Virus record (IMG/VR): IMGVR_UViG_3300037246_001125
Span: 1 to 27,475 of that record
Strand: one strand, 5' to 3'
From: a virus
Length of the DNA: 27,475 nt
Under the pieces are notes generated by a model. That model saw only the letters and a list, made by a program, of their open reading frames with translations. It was not told the origin of the DNA and did no database searches. Shown in pieces: positions 1 to 7,901 of this stretch (positions are counted from its first letter, which is position 1; each line of letters begins with the position of its first letter). The position numbers were made by a program, and so were the translations under genes.

Positions 1-206
1 TCCTCGAATTCGGCGAGGGTCGGCGTCCCGAGGGCGGGGGCGCCGGCGGCGATCCCGGTCGCGTCGAGCTCGTGAGTTTGCCCGATCGTCGGTGTCCCGA
101 GGACGGGGGCGCCGGTGGCGATCCCGGTCGCGTCGAGCTCGTGAGTTTGCCCGATCGTCGGCGTCCCGAGGACGGGGGCGCCGGTGGCGATCCCGGTCGC
201 GTCGAG
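1..206 (-). repeat. 69-bp in-frame tandem repeats in the fibre gene
   Basis: Two nearly identical 69-bp units lie at 138-206 and 69-137, followed by a diverged unit at 1-68 that continues out of the window. Each unit encodes 23 residues beginning LDATGIATGAPVLGTP and ending with GQTHE. The first two differ only at a synonymous position that I could see. The third has Ala for Thr and Val and changes to TLAEFEE at its end. Because the period is a multiple of three, gain or loss of units keeps the frame. Confidence 0.9.
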
Positions 207-1658
207 GTTATCCTCGTCCGCCTCAATCAAAAATGATGAGATATCTTGCCGGTAGAGCTCGACCGAATTCGCCGCGCCTCCTGTCCCGACGGAAGCGACG
301 TTGAATCCGGTGCCATCGGTGAGAGTCAACGAGTCGTAATCTGCCGCGATTCGTGCGCTTTCGACATAAAGGTTTGCCTCGTCCGCGAATAGCGTCACGC
401 CTATATCGTCGCCGTCTGCTACGTCGGAATTCGATCCGGTGATTCTAGCGGTTCCGTTCTCGTAAAGGATGGGTTTCCCGTTTGAATCGATATCGAGGGT
501 GATCTCGTCGCCGCCGGATTTGCGGATCTCATATTGGAGCGAGCCCGAGGTCGGGAGGGAAACACCGCGGACGTAAAATAAACAGTTCGGTTCGTGGGTC
601 GCGGTGTCGGATGTTTGCGGGGACACGATTCGGTCGTCGGCGATTCCCAGGGCGGGATATGGGTGGCTCGCCATCGACGCAATCGCGCCACCCGCAGGGA
701 GTGTATTGAGCCTACACAGCACCGCCTCGGAATGGTCAGTAAGTGTCGCCGTGCCGATGTCTACATCATTGACGTTGACTTCAAGCGCACCATCGTCATC
801 GACCAGCGTCATCACGTCCGTATCGGAAACGGCGCTGCCGACGGTTAGCAGCGAGCCGCCCTCAGATCCGCCGATTGTCTCCTGGACTGTGATATCGCCG
901 TCTTTGTCAATGTACAAGGTCGTGAAGTTGCTCGTATCAACTCGCCGCACTTGGAACGCAATCGGCTGGGCATTCGGTAGAGTTATTGCACCAAGGTTGA
1001 TTTCCGCTGATCCGGCCTCGCGGTCGATTTCATCAGATGCCGCCGGACTCGCGTCGGAGTCCGTGGTCGTAATGAAGTCGGCGCCCCATGCGGTGAGTCC
1101 GTTCGCCGGGAGATCGAGCGCGAAGAATGTCGTCAGTGGGCCTTGTGATGCGTATCGAAAAAATACGGTGTAATAGAGTGTGACGTTATCGCTGTTCGCG
1201 CTAACCCACAACAGGTTATCGTCGCCGAGCTCAAATGATCCCTTGCTCCTGAGAATTGAGCGTATGGTTCTCTCTTCTGTAACGCCCCAAAAGCCCATTT
1301 CGGTCATCTTGATGCCGAAATCGAGGACTACGTGCTGTTGGGCGTATGCCCCGCTCCCAGTCTCATATTGGGCGCTGCTAGCCTGGTCTGCCCGCGTAAC
1401 GTAGAACCCGTAATATTGCCATTCTGCGAGTCCTTGTTTGAGGACGATCCCGCCGCAAAGTCCCGCCGCTCTTGTAAGTGCCTCTGTGTAGAGATTCCGA
1501 TAGGCACTAAGATTGATGTGGGTTCCGCCGTCTTCGATCAGCCATGAGCTCGGGGTGTGGAATGTGATCTCGCCCGGTCCCGGCTCGCACGTTCTCGGTG
1601 ACGTGACTGGTGCGTCATCGGGAGTTGTCAACTCGTCGTAGTAGAGATAGGTCGTCAC
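1..1658 (-). CDS. tail fibre / adhesin-like protein, C-terminus cut by window edge
   Basis: An open minus-strand frame runs from a GTG at 1656-1658 to the window edge without a stop, giving about 552 visible residues. The GTG overlaps the TGA of the upstream 213-aa gene (GTGA), which suggests translational coupling and decides the start. The visible protein is rich in Gly, Asp, Thr and Ala and looks beta-rich, with no cysteine framework or membrane segment. It ends in 23-residue repeats with the phrase DATGIATGAPVLGTP. From memory, such repeats occur in tail-fibre-like proteins of proteobacterial phages. Its position at the end of the late cluster, after the lysis genes, fits a receptor-binding fibre. 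Serine codons are mostly AGC, TCA and TCC rather than TCG, unlike the structural genes to the right, which suggests separate acquisition. Fibre function is inferred from repeats and position only. Confidence 0.72.
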   Translation of the reverse strand, partial: MTTYLYYDELTTPDDAPVTSPRTCEPGPGEITFHTPSSWLIEDGGTHINLSAYRNLYTEALTRAAGLCGGIVLKQGLAEWQYYGFYVTRADQASSAQYETGSGAYAQQHVVLDFGIKMTEMGFWGVTEERTIRSILRSKGSFELGDDNLLWVSANSDNVTLYYTVFFRYASQGPLTTFFALDLPANGLTAWGADFITTTDSDASPAASDEIDREAGSAEINLGAITLPNAQPIAFQVRRVDTSNFTTLYIDKDGDITVQETIGGSEGGSLLTVGSAVSDTDVMTLVDDDGALEVNVNDVDIGTATLTDHSEAVLCRLNTLPAGGAIASMASHPYPALGIADDRIVSPQTSDTATHEPNCLFYVRGVSLPTSGSLQYEIRKSGGDEITLDIDSNGKPILYENGTARITGSNSDVADGDDIGVTLFADEANLYVESARIAADYDSLTLTDGTGFNVASVGTGGAANSVELYRQDISSFLIEADEDNLDATGIATGAPVLGTPTIGQTHELDATGIATGAPVLGTPTIGQTHELDATGIAAGAPALGTPTLAEFE

Positions 1659-2296
1659 GAGATGAAATCCTTGAATTTCTTACCAAGGTCTCGCGGTGTT
1701 GCATTCGGCTTGTTCCCGTGCCAAGTCGCGAGGCCGGCCGCATTCAATCCGAGCCCGATAAGGAAAGATTCCACCGCCGTCCACCGGGCAGCCAAAAAGG
1801 GAGTGTCCATTTCATACGGTAATAGCGGGGCAGGTAAAGGTGAACCCTCGTCGTCAAGGGTGGGACTGAAAACCCCGAGGACGAGGTGATCCGCGTGGGC
1901 GTCGATGGCCGGAAAAACCGATGCTGCCGTAACTGTGATATTCACGAGACATGCGGCGGGTATCGTGTCCTTGGCGGGTCTGGCCCAATCTGAGGCGCCA
2001 TCGATTCCGTGAGTTAGGACGCGGCCGACAAGCAAGGGCGCATCGGGAACGGAAATCCACACTTTGCTCCCGAAATATGGGTCCGCCGGGCGTCGAATCG
2101 TTCCGACGGTGAAACGTGGTCGCCGGCCTTTCCAAAACGGGTCTGTCTGAATCTCGGCGAGGGTTTGGCCGTATTCCACGCCGGACTCGGACTCATAGGG
2201 AAAATCTAGCTTAACGGTGCTGAAACCCGGGTCCTCGTTGTCACCATAAACGGCCCTACTGATGACAGCGGCTCGGAATAATGCGTCTTGGCTCAT
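1655..2296 (-). CDS. hypothetical tail-associated protein (213 aa)
   Basis: The ORF starts with ATG (MSQDALFRAAV) and ends in TGA, which overlaps the GTG of the fibre gene. I do not recognise a family. It has no signal peptide or clear membrane segment and reads as a soluble mixed alpha/beta protein. Position between a small tail-associated gene and the fibre suggests a fibre partner, assembly factor or adaptor, but that is inference. Codon use is closer to the fibre gene than to the head genes, so the two may have been acquired together. Confidence 0.75.
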   Translation of the reverse strand: MSQDALFRAAVISRAVYGDNEDPGFSTVKLDFPYESESGVEYGQTLAEIQTDPFWKGRRPRFTVGTIRRPADPYFGSKVWISVPDAPLLVGRVLTHGIDGASDWARPAKDTIPAACLVNITVTAASVFPAIDAHADHLVLGVFSPTLDDEGSPLPAPLLPYEMDTPFLAARWTAVESFLIGLGLNAAGLATWHGNKPNATPRDLGKKFKDFIS

Positions 2297-2301
2297 GGCG
2301 T

Positions 2302-2673
2302 CTATGCCGGGTCGGGGATACCGATTTTGAATTCGGTGAGGGTGAAGGTATTCCCGTCCGTTACGCCTTCGCTACCGGCGAGGGGTCCGGCGGAAAGGAG
2401 GCGGGAATTCGTGGTGTCGGTAACGGCCCAATGGGAAGCGTCTCCGGTCCCGTCGACGACTCCGTCGGTGATCGCCGAAACGGTCACTTCACGTCCGCCG
2501 GCTCCGCGATCCGCGGGGTTCGAAATCGTGGGACCGACTTTTTGCCCTAGTGAATAGGTCGTTTGGGCCTCGGCAAATGTGGCGGGTTCTTGCGAACAAA
2601 TATCTAGCTGCTCGCCTTCCGCATTGAAAACTCCGAGTCCGTTATCCAAAACGCGATCTCCTATCATTGCCAT
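2302..2673 (-). CDS. small tail-associated hypothetical protein (123 aa)
   Basis: The ATG start (MAMIGDRVLDNGLGV) is preceded by a good AAAGGAG ribosome-binding site. The N-terminus, with an IGDRVLDNGL phrase followed by DICSQEP, resembles a family of small phage proteins that I recall lying near tail-fibre genes and that have no firm function. The rest is Thr/Asp/Gly-rich and probably beta-structured. It follows the endolysin and precedes the 213-aa protein and the fibre. It may be a structural adaptor of the tail tip, but the sequence does not show this directly. Confidence 0.75.
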   Translation of the reverse strand: MAMIGDRVLDNGLGVFNAEGEQLDICSQEPATFAEAQTTYSLGQKVGPTISNPADRGAGGREVTVSAITDGVVDGTGDASHWAVTDTTNSRLLSAGPLAGSEGVTDGNTFTLTEFKIGIPDPA

Positions 2674-2719
2674 TTCAATCTCCTTTTTCGTTTACGCCTG
2701 GGGCGGTTTGTAATCGGGG

Positions 2720-3193
2720 CTATTGATTATGAGTGTTCGGCGGATATCCCCAAGCTGACGGCCGGGGGAGTTGGACGTCGTTATCGACGTGGACGAACGT
2801 TTTCGCGAGCCCGATCCCGCCGGCGTGGGCGGCGAGCTCGGCCGCGATCGAGATCGCGTCGGCGAGCTCCATCCGGCCGGCGAGGACGGCGGCGGCGAGA
2901 ACGGAAGCAACGAGGAGGCCGTGACGGTCGAACCCGTTCGAGGCGGATAAATCGCCGGCGGCGGCGCGGGTGTGGGCCGAACGGTTAACGCCTCCGACGG
3001 CTCGATTATGCGAGACGCAACGGGCGCCGGAGGTGGGGTGTATCGGCCGGCCGTAAATCAGGCGGAGGGTTTCGAGGAAATCGAGAAACCCGGGCGCGTA
3101 ATCCTCGCGGACGGATCCGAATCCGCAATCGTCCTGACAGGCGAGGCGATCCGGCGGGCCGGCCGAGAAATGTTCGGTGAGTTGATTACTCAA
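2720..3193 (-). CDS. endolysin: M15-like peptidoglycan peptidase, TTG start
   Basis: This 157-residue protein matches the peptidase M15 pattern of zinc D,D-carboxypeptidase-like lysins. The core phrase SGARCVSHNRAVGG (about residues 55-68) is followed by SAHTRAAAGD, giving His74 and Asp81. FVHVD near residue 135 supplies the third metal ligand, His135. The family cleaves peptide cross-links in the cell wall, so its role here is host lysis. The frame stays open far upstream, but that part is antisense to nothing conserved and overlaps the holin candidate. I chose the TTG at 3191-3193 because it yields the usual family N-terminus (MSNQLTEHFS), overlaps the previous gene's end, and has GGAG seven bases upstream. 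No signal peptide is visible, so export probably needs a holin. Confidence 0.85.
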   Translation of the reverse strand: MSNQLTEHFSAGPPDRLACQDDCGFGSVREDYAPGFLDFLETLRLIYGRPIHPTSGARCVSHNRAVGGVNRSAHTRAAAGDLSASNGFDRHGLLVASVLAAAVLAGRMELADAISIAAELAAHAGGIGLAKTFVHVDNDVQLPRPSAWGYPPNTHNQ

Positions 3194-3623
3194 TTTTGAG
3201 CTCCATCCGGTCGAGTCGTTTTTCGATTCCTTCGAGGCGTTCGTCCATTCGGCCGAGGACGACGGATAACGAGGCGAGGGCCGTTGTGTGTCTGATTTCG
3301 GCTCTGTGGTCACGAGTGGCGCCGGCGGCGACATATGGGACGGCGGCGGCTTCGACTCGCTCGTCGATAAGTTTCCGGATCGCGGGTTGTACCTCGGTGT
3401 GGAACGTTTCCAATTGCCGGGAGAATTCCTCTGCGGCGACGTCTTGGACGGAAGCGTAAACGGCTCCCCAAAGGACGACGAGGGCGACGATAATTGAGGC
3501 GATCGAGGCGAGGATCGCGAAAACCAACTGAAATTTTTCGAGGCGGAATGAGTAAATCGTTTTCGCGTCGCCGCCGTCTCCGATTCGGACTTTCGAAAAT
3601 GTCGCTCGTTTGTCCTCAATCAT
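3186..3623 (-). CDS. single-pass membrane protein with C-terminal coiled coil; holin candidate
   Basis: The 145-aa product has a charged N-terminus, one strong hydrophobic helix at about residues 33-56 (FQLVFAILASIASIIVALVV) and a long C-terminal helical part. It ends in heptad-like MDERLEGIEKRLDRMELKIE. It lies immediately upstream of the M15 lysin and overlaps its start. This placement is typical of a holin or holin-associated protein. One membrane segment plus a coiled coil also fits a spanin-like or tail-anchored helper, so holin is a position-based call. Confidence 0.7.
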   Translation of the reverse strand: MIEDKRATFSKVRIGDGGDAKTIYSFRLEKFQLVFAILASIASIIVALVVLWGAVYASVQDVAAEEFSRQLETFHTEVQPAIRKLIDERVEAAAVPYVAAGATRDHRAEIRHTTALASLSVVLGRMDERLEGIEKRLDRMELKIE

Positions 3624-3626
3624 TGG

Positions 3627-3950
3627 CTAGACTCCAATCCCGAGGAGGATCCCGATCGCCTTTTTCCGGAGCGGGATCCCGACTGTTAACCGTAGAGTAA
3701 TCGGTTTCCGTTGGTCGGCGGAAAAGGCGCCGAGGTCGAAACCATTTTGGACGTCGTCGGGGACGGCGGAAAATCCTCCGCCGGCGTCGATTTCGAGGTA
3801 ATCCGCGAGGTCGGCCGCGAATTGGGCCGTCGAATGGGCCTCCGTCGCGACGACTTCGAGCTCGAAATCGTAGGAGCTCCCGACGACGACGAAATCCGCC
3901 GGGATCCGGATAATTTCGCGAGCTCCATCCACGGGGCGGAGTTCGAGCAT
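3627..3950 (-). CDS. hypothetical protein (107 aa), pre-lysis module
   Basis: The ATG start (MLELRPVDGAREI) overlaps the stop of the preceding coiled-coil gene as TAATG. The TAG stop is three bases before the ATG of the holin candidate. The N-terminal half looks like a small beta domain (IIRIPADFVVVGSSYDFELEV). The C-terminus is basic and hydrophobic (RKKAIGILLGIGV) but too short to call a membrane helix with confidence. I do not recognise the family. It probably belongs to the tail-tip or lysis block because it is translationally coupled to both sides. Confidence 0.72.
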   Translation of the reverse strand: MLELRPVDGAREIIRIPADFVVVGSSYDFELEVVATEAHSTAQFAADLADYLEIDAGGGFSAVPDDVQNGFDLGAFSADQRKPITLRLTVGIPLRKKAIGILLGIGV

Positions 3951-4210
3951 TATCCGCCATCCGCCGGCGCCGGCTCGCCGAATTTCCGGCCGGCGAGATT
4001 CGAGGATTTTTCGGAAAGCTCCTTCGCGTGTTCCATCATTTCCGCGGCTCGTTTCCGTTGGTTCGCGACGGCTTTCGCGACGGTTTTCGACTGGTTCCGG
4101 AGCTCGGATCGGATCGCTCCCGTATTGTCGACGATGATCGTTTGGGCGTCGGCGAGATTTTGAATCGCGTTCGCCATCATAACGAGGGCGTCGGTTAAGT
4201 CCCTGTCCAT
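3950..4210 (-). CDS. small coiled-coil protein (86 aa)
   Basis: The ATG (MDRDLTDALVMM) follows a strong GGAGG site five bases upstream. The protein is almost wholly helical, with heptad-like spacing (LTDALVMMANAIQNLADA, then KAVANQRKRAAEMMEHAK) and a short Gly/Pro-rich tail. No membrane segment is present. It may act as an oligomeric structural or regulatory partner before the lysis genes. It lies directly downstream of the 57-bp repeat cassette and is in frame with the preceding 393-aa gene across that gene's TAG stop. Confidence 0.75.
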   Translation of the reverse strand: MDRDLTDALVMMANAIQNLADAQTIIVDNTGAIRSELRNQSKTVAKAVANQRKRAAEMMEHAKELSEKSSNLAGRKFGEPAPADGG

Positions 4211-4223
4211 TGATTCCTCCGTG

Positions 4224-4280
4224 TCTACCTGGGAGTTTCCCTCGATCGCCGGCCTCCGGCCGTCTCTACCTGGGAGTTTC
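4224..4280 (-). repeat. 57-bp double-copy junction repeat, copy A
   Basis: This block fills almost all of the gap between the stop of the 393-aa gene and the next gene's ribosome-binding site. It holds two exact GAAACTCCCAGGTA cores on the sense strand, at 4267-4280 and 4226-4239, 41 bp apart. A hairpin at 4248-4260 (GCCGG, loop AGG, CCGGC, as read on the sense strand) lies between them. The whole 57 bp is identical to 13957-14013. The core contains the small dyad GGGA-AAC-TCCC, except that the 4267-4280 core directly abuts the TAG and loses its leading GG. Function unknown. Confidence 0.93.
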
Positions 4281-5461
4281 TATTCGGTCACGTACCACGG
4301 GACGAGATAGGATCCGAGGACTTGCCACGGATAAATCGAGGTGAGGTCGGCGGTTTGCTCGATCCAATACCTCGACTCGCGTCCCGACGAATCGATCCGG
4401 CCGATCCCGAGGACGATATCGCCTTTATCCGCCGGCCGCGACGAAACGGTAACCCAGGGTGCCTCATTCCCTCCGAATATCTTTACGACGAGTTTTGTCC
4501 AATATTGGCCGTCGAGGATTTCGCGGGAGAGGGCCGCGGCCGATCGCGAGTGTTCCCATTGCCAATTTATCCCGGGGTCATAGGAATGAAGGTTCCCGAA
4601 ATAATCGGGGAGGTCGGCGGTTTGGGTCGTCTTTATCAGATTGTGGCGGGTCGGGTAGAACGGCGGGCGGTGCGTGTGAGCTCGCGTAAAAGTCTCTTGG
4701 GCTCGGAAATATTCGAAACCGGAAATATAGAAATAATGGGCGATACAGGTCGCGACATATCGCCATTTCCGCGGCCGGAGGTAAATCCGATAATTCCCTC
4801 GGTTGTAAAGGTTCAGGAGGTGCGGCGATAGGTCCGGGTCGACGAGCTCGCCGTCCTCGTCGCGGACGCGATAGCGGTCCTCGTGGGTCAAGTCGAAGGG
4901 CGCGAATAGCACGTTGTCGGGGAGCTCCAGTCGGAATTCGTTCCCGCGGAGTCCTCTCCAATTCGCGAATAATGGATCCTCCAGGTCGGTTCCGCCGGTG
5001 TCGCGGTTTATCACGTCGAGGCGGAGCCATTCGGCCGGATTCTCGGCTCGCGCCTGGACTTCTGACCATGCAAGCTCCCGGACGACTCGGCCTTTTTCGC
5101 GGTCGATTTGTTGCCGGTCGTCGAGGTCGAGGCGCCATTCGCCGGCGGGGACGAGCGGGGTTTCGCCGGAAAGTCGGTCGTATCGGTGGAGATTGAGTTG
5201 GAGTCCGTCGAGGCCGTCGGATTCGTATCGCGGCGAGTTATCGATCCAACATCGATTTGAAAGTTTTTCCGGCCACGGGCGGAGCTCGAAATCCTCCGTC
5301 GCGAGGATGAGCTCGTTTATCGCCTCCGGCCGCGGGCCGACGTTGTCCTCCTCGAAATCCGATTCGCTGAAATATGCCCGATCCATTCCGGGGACGGGGT
5401 CGAAGGTTGCGGGATTCAGGAGGGCGTAAGTTCCGACGTCGAGGAGTTGGGCCGTAATCAT
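4280..5461 (-). CDS. hypothetical tail-tip protein (393 aa)
   Basis: The ATG (MITAQLLDVG) overlaps the stop of the preceding gene as ATGA. The product is acidic in its N-terminal half and rich in Tyr, Trp and His in the middle (about residues 215-310), a composition common in tail-tip and receptor-binding proteins. I recognise no family. It follows the hub-like and 551-aa proteins with tight coupling, so it probably completes the tail tip. The gene ends in TAG, immediately followed by a junction repeat. Past the TAG the same frame stays open into the next gene. Confidence 0.8.
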   Translation of the reverse strand: MITAQLLDVGTYALLNPATFDPVPGMDRAYFSESDFEEDNVGPRPEAINELILATEDFELRPWPEKLSNRCWIDNSPRYESDGLDGLQLNLHRYDRLSGETPLVPAGEWRLDLDDRQQIDREKGRVVRELAWSEVQARAENPAEWLRLDVINRDTGGTDLEDPLFANWRGLRGNEFRLELPDNVLFAPFDLTHEDRYRVRDEDGELVDPDLSPHLLNLYNRGNYRIYLRPRKWRYVATCIAHYFYISGFEYFRAQETFTRAHTHRPPFYPTRHNLIKTTQTADLPDYFGNLHSYDPGINWQWEHSRSAAALSREILDGQYWTKLVVKIFGGNEAPWVTVSSRPADKGDIVLGIGRIDSSGRESRYWIEQTADLTSIYPWQVLGSYLVPWYVTE

Positions 5462-7113
5462 CGTTCGGTAAGGTAAAGCGTCGTTCCGTCGACGGTAATC
5501 TCGCCGGCGTCATCCATCGACGCCGAAAGGTGGAACCCGTCGAGGATCCATTCGCGGGATTCGGTTTCAGAAGTGATAACGAGTCCGTTCCCGGTCGTCG
5601 TCCATTCGATCGCCGGCGGGATGATTCGCTGTCCCCGTTCGAGGATCGCGAGGGGGACGTCGATTTCGAGGTCGACGTTTAACCCGGATTCGAGGTCGTC
5701 GGCGAAATGACGCCGGCCGATTTCGTCGCCGAATTCCTCGGCGTCGGCCTCGTATATTTCGACGGGGATCTCGAATTCGATCGTTTCCCCGTAAAGGTCT
5801 GGATTGGGGGCGAGGATGTCGAGTTCGAGTCCGCCGTCGTCGGTGCGGCGGACGTGGGTCGTGATTCGCGAGCTCGTCGTCGCTCCGCCGTATTGGATTC
5901 TCGCCGGCGAGCTCGGGGCCGATTCGTCCGATCCAATAATCGCGGTCGCGACATATTCGTAAACGGCCGTGGAAACGACGTCATCATCGAGGAATGTCGC
6001 GAATCCGACAGGTTCGGCCGGTTGTGCGTTGTCGAGCTCGGCGACGACGCTCCAGTCGTCGCCGGCGGGCTCTGATACGTCCCCTGGCTCCGTGTAAGGC
6101 GTCGCCGAGGGTAACGGGCTCGTCGGTGTCCCGTCGAGGTCTGTAACGGCCGTATCGATCCATAATGTCGATTTGGTCGTCGCGTCCGGCGGGGTGTCGT
6201 AAAGGCCGAAAGGGTCCGGATCGTCCGGGGGATCCGGGGACGATACCGTTTTCCGGAGGATCCGATATCGCTCCGGTTGGACTCGCCTTTTGAGGACGGT
6301 CGCTCCGCCTCCGGTAACGTCGAGGCGGACGCCGGCGTCGCCTTCGACGGTCGCCTCGATGTCCGGCGGCTCGATCGCGACGGGGAGACGATAGGTGTAA
6401 CCCGGTTTCCGCTGATGGGTTGGGCCGGAAACCTTCATATCTTGGGGTCGGAGGTGGTTTTTCCGATACGAGTAAATCGTATATTTATCGGGTTCCTCGA
6501 AAACGATTTCGAATTCGGATTCGACGGGGTCGACCCATTTCGCGAGTTGCGGGGCCGTCGCCGACTCGACGGTTTCGGCGAGGTGGTTCGCCTCCGACCA
6601 CAGGCGGGCGGAGGCGACGACAATTTCCGGATTCCCGTCGGGGTTGATCCCTTTCGCTTCGAGCTCGTCGCGTTCCGCCTGGGTTAACGCGGTCCCGCGT
6701 TTCGTAAGGTCGTAAACGACGTATCCGGATAGGAGTCGTTTCCTCGAAAGGTTCGGGCTCCCCTGTTGGAAAAGGGTCCAGGGGTGATATTCGGCCCGCT
6801 CGGATTCGACGAGGATCGTCCCTCTCCCCTCGTTAACGCTTGGGAGGTACGGTCGGGCGTAAGTGTCTCGCGAATAGAACAGGGGCGGGGTTCCGGGGAC
6901 GTCATAGGTGAATCTTTTCACGTCCCGCCGGACGAGTTGGCCGAATTGGTTTACGCCGATCGTTTCCTCGTCGATCAATAACGAATCGCCGGTCGCCGGG
7001 TCGTCGTGCCATCCGGCGCGGATCGTTAACGAATCGAGGGCCTCGGAAAAGTCGTCGGCGACGGCGAGGTCCGTAATCGTTTCCTCGGTCCAGCGGTTCG
7101 GATTTAACGACAC
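5458..7113 (-). CDS. tail-tip / baseplate protein with fibronectin-III-like region (551 aa)
   Basis: A GTG at 7111-7113 begins MSLNPNRWTEETITDLAV and overlaps the 3' end of the hub-like gene. No better start with a Shine-Dalgarno is obvious, so the start is moderately uncertain. The N-terminal about 300 residues look like an extended beta-rich structural domain. Roughly residues 280-400 contain a pattern reminiscent of a fibronectin type III module (YRILRKTV, then YEYVATAIIGSDESAPSSPA), where turns in a beta sandwich precede a Pro/Ser linker. Its position directly after the hub-like protein fits a tail-tip component. I do not recognise a specific family. Confidence 0.78.
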   Translation of the reverse strand: MSLNPNRWTEETITDLAVADDFSEALDSLTIRAGWHDDPATGDSLLIDEETIGVNQFGQLVRRDVKRFTYDVPGTPPLFYSRDTYARPYLPSVNEGRGTILVESERAEYHPWTLFQQGSPNLSRKRLLSGYVVYDLTKRGTALTQAERDELEAKGINPDGNPEIVVASARLWSEANHLAETVESATAPQLAKWVDPVESEFEIVFEEPDKYTIYSYRKNHLRPQDMKVSGPTHQRKPGYTYRLPVAIEPPDIEATVEGDAGVRLDVTGGGATVLKRRVQPERYRILRKTVSSPDPPDDPDPFGLYDTPPDATTKSTLWIDTAVTDLDGTPTSPLPSATPYTEPGDVSEPAGDDWSVVAELDNAQPAEPVGFATFLDDDVVSTAVYEYVATAIIGSDESAPSSPARIQYGGATTSSRITTHVRRTDDGGLELDILAPNPDLYGETIEFEIPVEIYEADAEEFGDEIGRRHFADDLESGLNVDLEIDVPLAILERGQRIIPPAIEWTTTGNGLVITSETESREWILDGFHLSASMDDAGEITVDGTTLYLTER

Positions 7114-7901
7114 GGGGGGATCCTGATTAGAATTCTACGGGTCCGTTTCTGGACGATCGGGAATCCTGTTATCCGTTTCACGACGCCGGCGGGTATGGTC
7201 AAGCTCCCGGCGATCCCGTAGTGGGAATGGAGGGGGTCGACGATTACGAGGGTTTTCGTCGAATCACGATAATAAATCCGCGGTTTCCACGGTGCGACGA
7301 GTTCGAGAATCGCCTCCCAAAACGAGCTCGCCGGCGGGATGACGTAGGGAATCATCGGGGCGCGGGGGAGGCGGCAGTCGACGCGGACGCCGGCGGCGTT
7401 CCCGAGGCGGCGGACGGCGTCGGCGATCGTCGAGACGTGGGTCCATACGCGATATTTTCCGATTGGTCCCTCGTGGCGGTTCAAGGCGCCGGCGACGGAG
7501 TTTTCGCGGAGGACGGGCCGGCCGTCGATCTCCTCGACGATATACGCGGAGCTCGGGACGACGACGATCGTTTCCCGAGGTCGTTTCCGTTGGGCGATCC
7601 ATACGAAATCATATCCGCGGATTTCGAGTCGTGGCATTTTGCCGACGGCGACGACGAGCCGAGCTCGTTCCCGATCCGGCGGCAGGATTCCGGCGCGGGA
7701 TAGGATTTCGGCTCGGGGCTCGCCGGCGGGGTCATAGGATCCGAATAAATCCCAAGTCGCGTTTTCCTCGATCGCGGACCAGCCGGCGAAACGGAAAATC
7801 CATTGGCGGTAAAGGGTTTTTCGCGGGTGCTCAATATCGACGCTTGTAATCCAATTGGTCACGTCGCGATTATTCATATAAACGCGGAATCCGAATCCCA
7901 T
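7104..7901 (-). CDS. baseplate hub / tail-associated protein-like (265 aa)
   Basis: The ATG (MGFGFRVYMNNRDVTNW) overlaps the upstream stop as TAATG. The N-terminus reads like a hub-family domain 1: a small ligand-like element (VYMNNRDVTNWITSVDIEH), then a strand region around FRFAGWS and a GKMPRLEIRGYDFVW segment. The C-terminal half contains an alpha/beta stretch (FWEAILELVAPWKPRIYY, then LVIVDPLHS) like those in hub or Tal proteins. It follows the tape measure by several genes and is coupled to the 551-aa protein, so the two may together equal a larger tail-associated protein of other phages. The hub call rests on pattern resemblance, not a diagnostic motif. Confidence 0.7.
   Translation of the reverse strand: MGFGFRVYMNNRDVTNWITSVDIEHPRKTLYRQWIFRFAGWSAIEENATWDLFGSYDPAGEPRAEILSRAGILPPDRERARLVVAVGKMPRLEIRGYDFVWIAQRKRPRETIVVVPSSAYIVEEIDGRPVLRENSVAGALNRHEGPIGKYRVWTHVSTIADAVRRLGNAAGVRVDCRLPRAPMIPYVIPPASSFWEAILELVAPWKPRIYYRDSTKTLVIVDPLHSHYGIAGSLTIPAGVVKRITGFPIVQKRTRRILIRIPPCR

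Noticed and set aside
1-206. CRISPR-like direct repeats
   Set aside because: Units are contiguous 69-bp in-frame protein repeats without unique spacers.
3194-3619. N-terminal extension of the M15 lysin
   Set aside because: The extension is Ser/Pro/Arg low-complexity and overlaps the membrane-protein gene; the conserved lysin N-terminus begins at the TTG.
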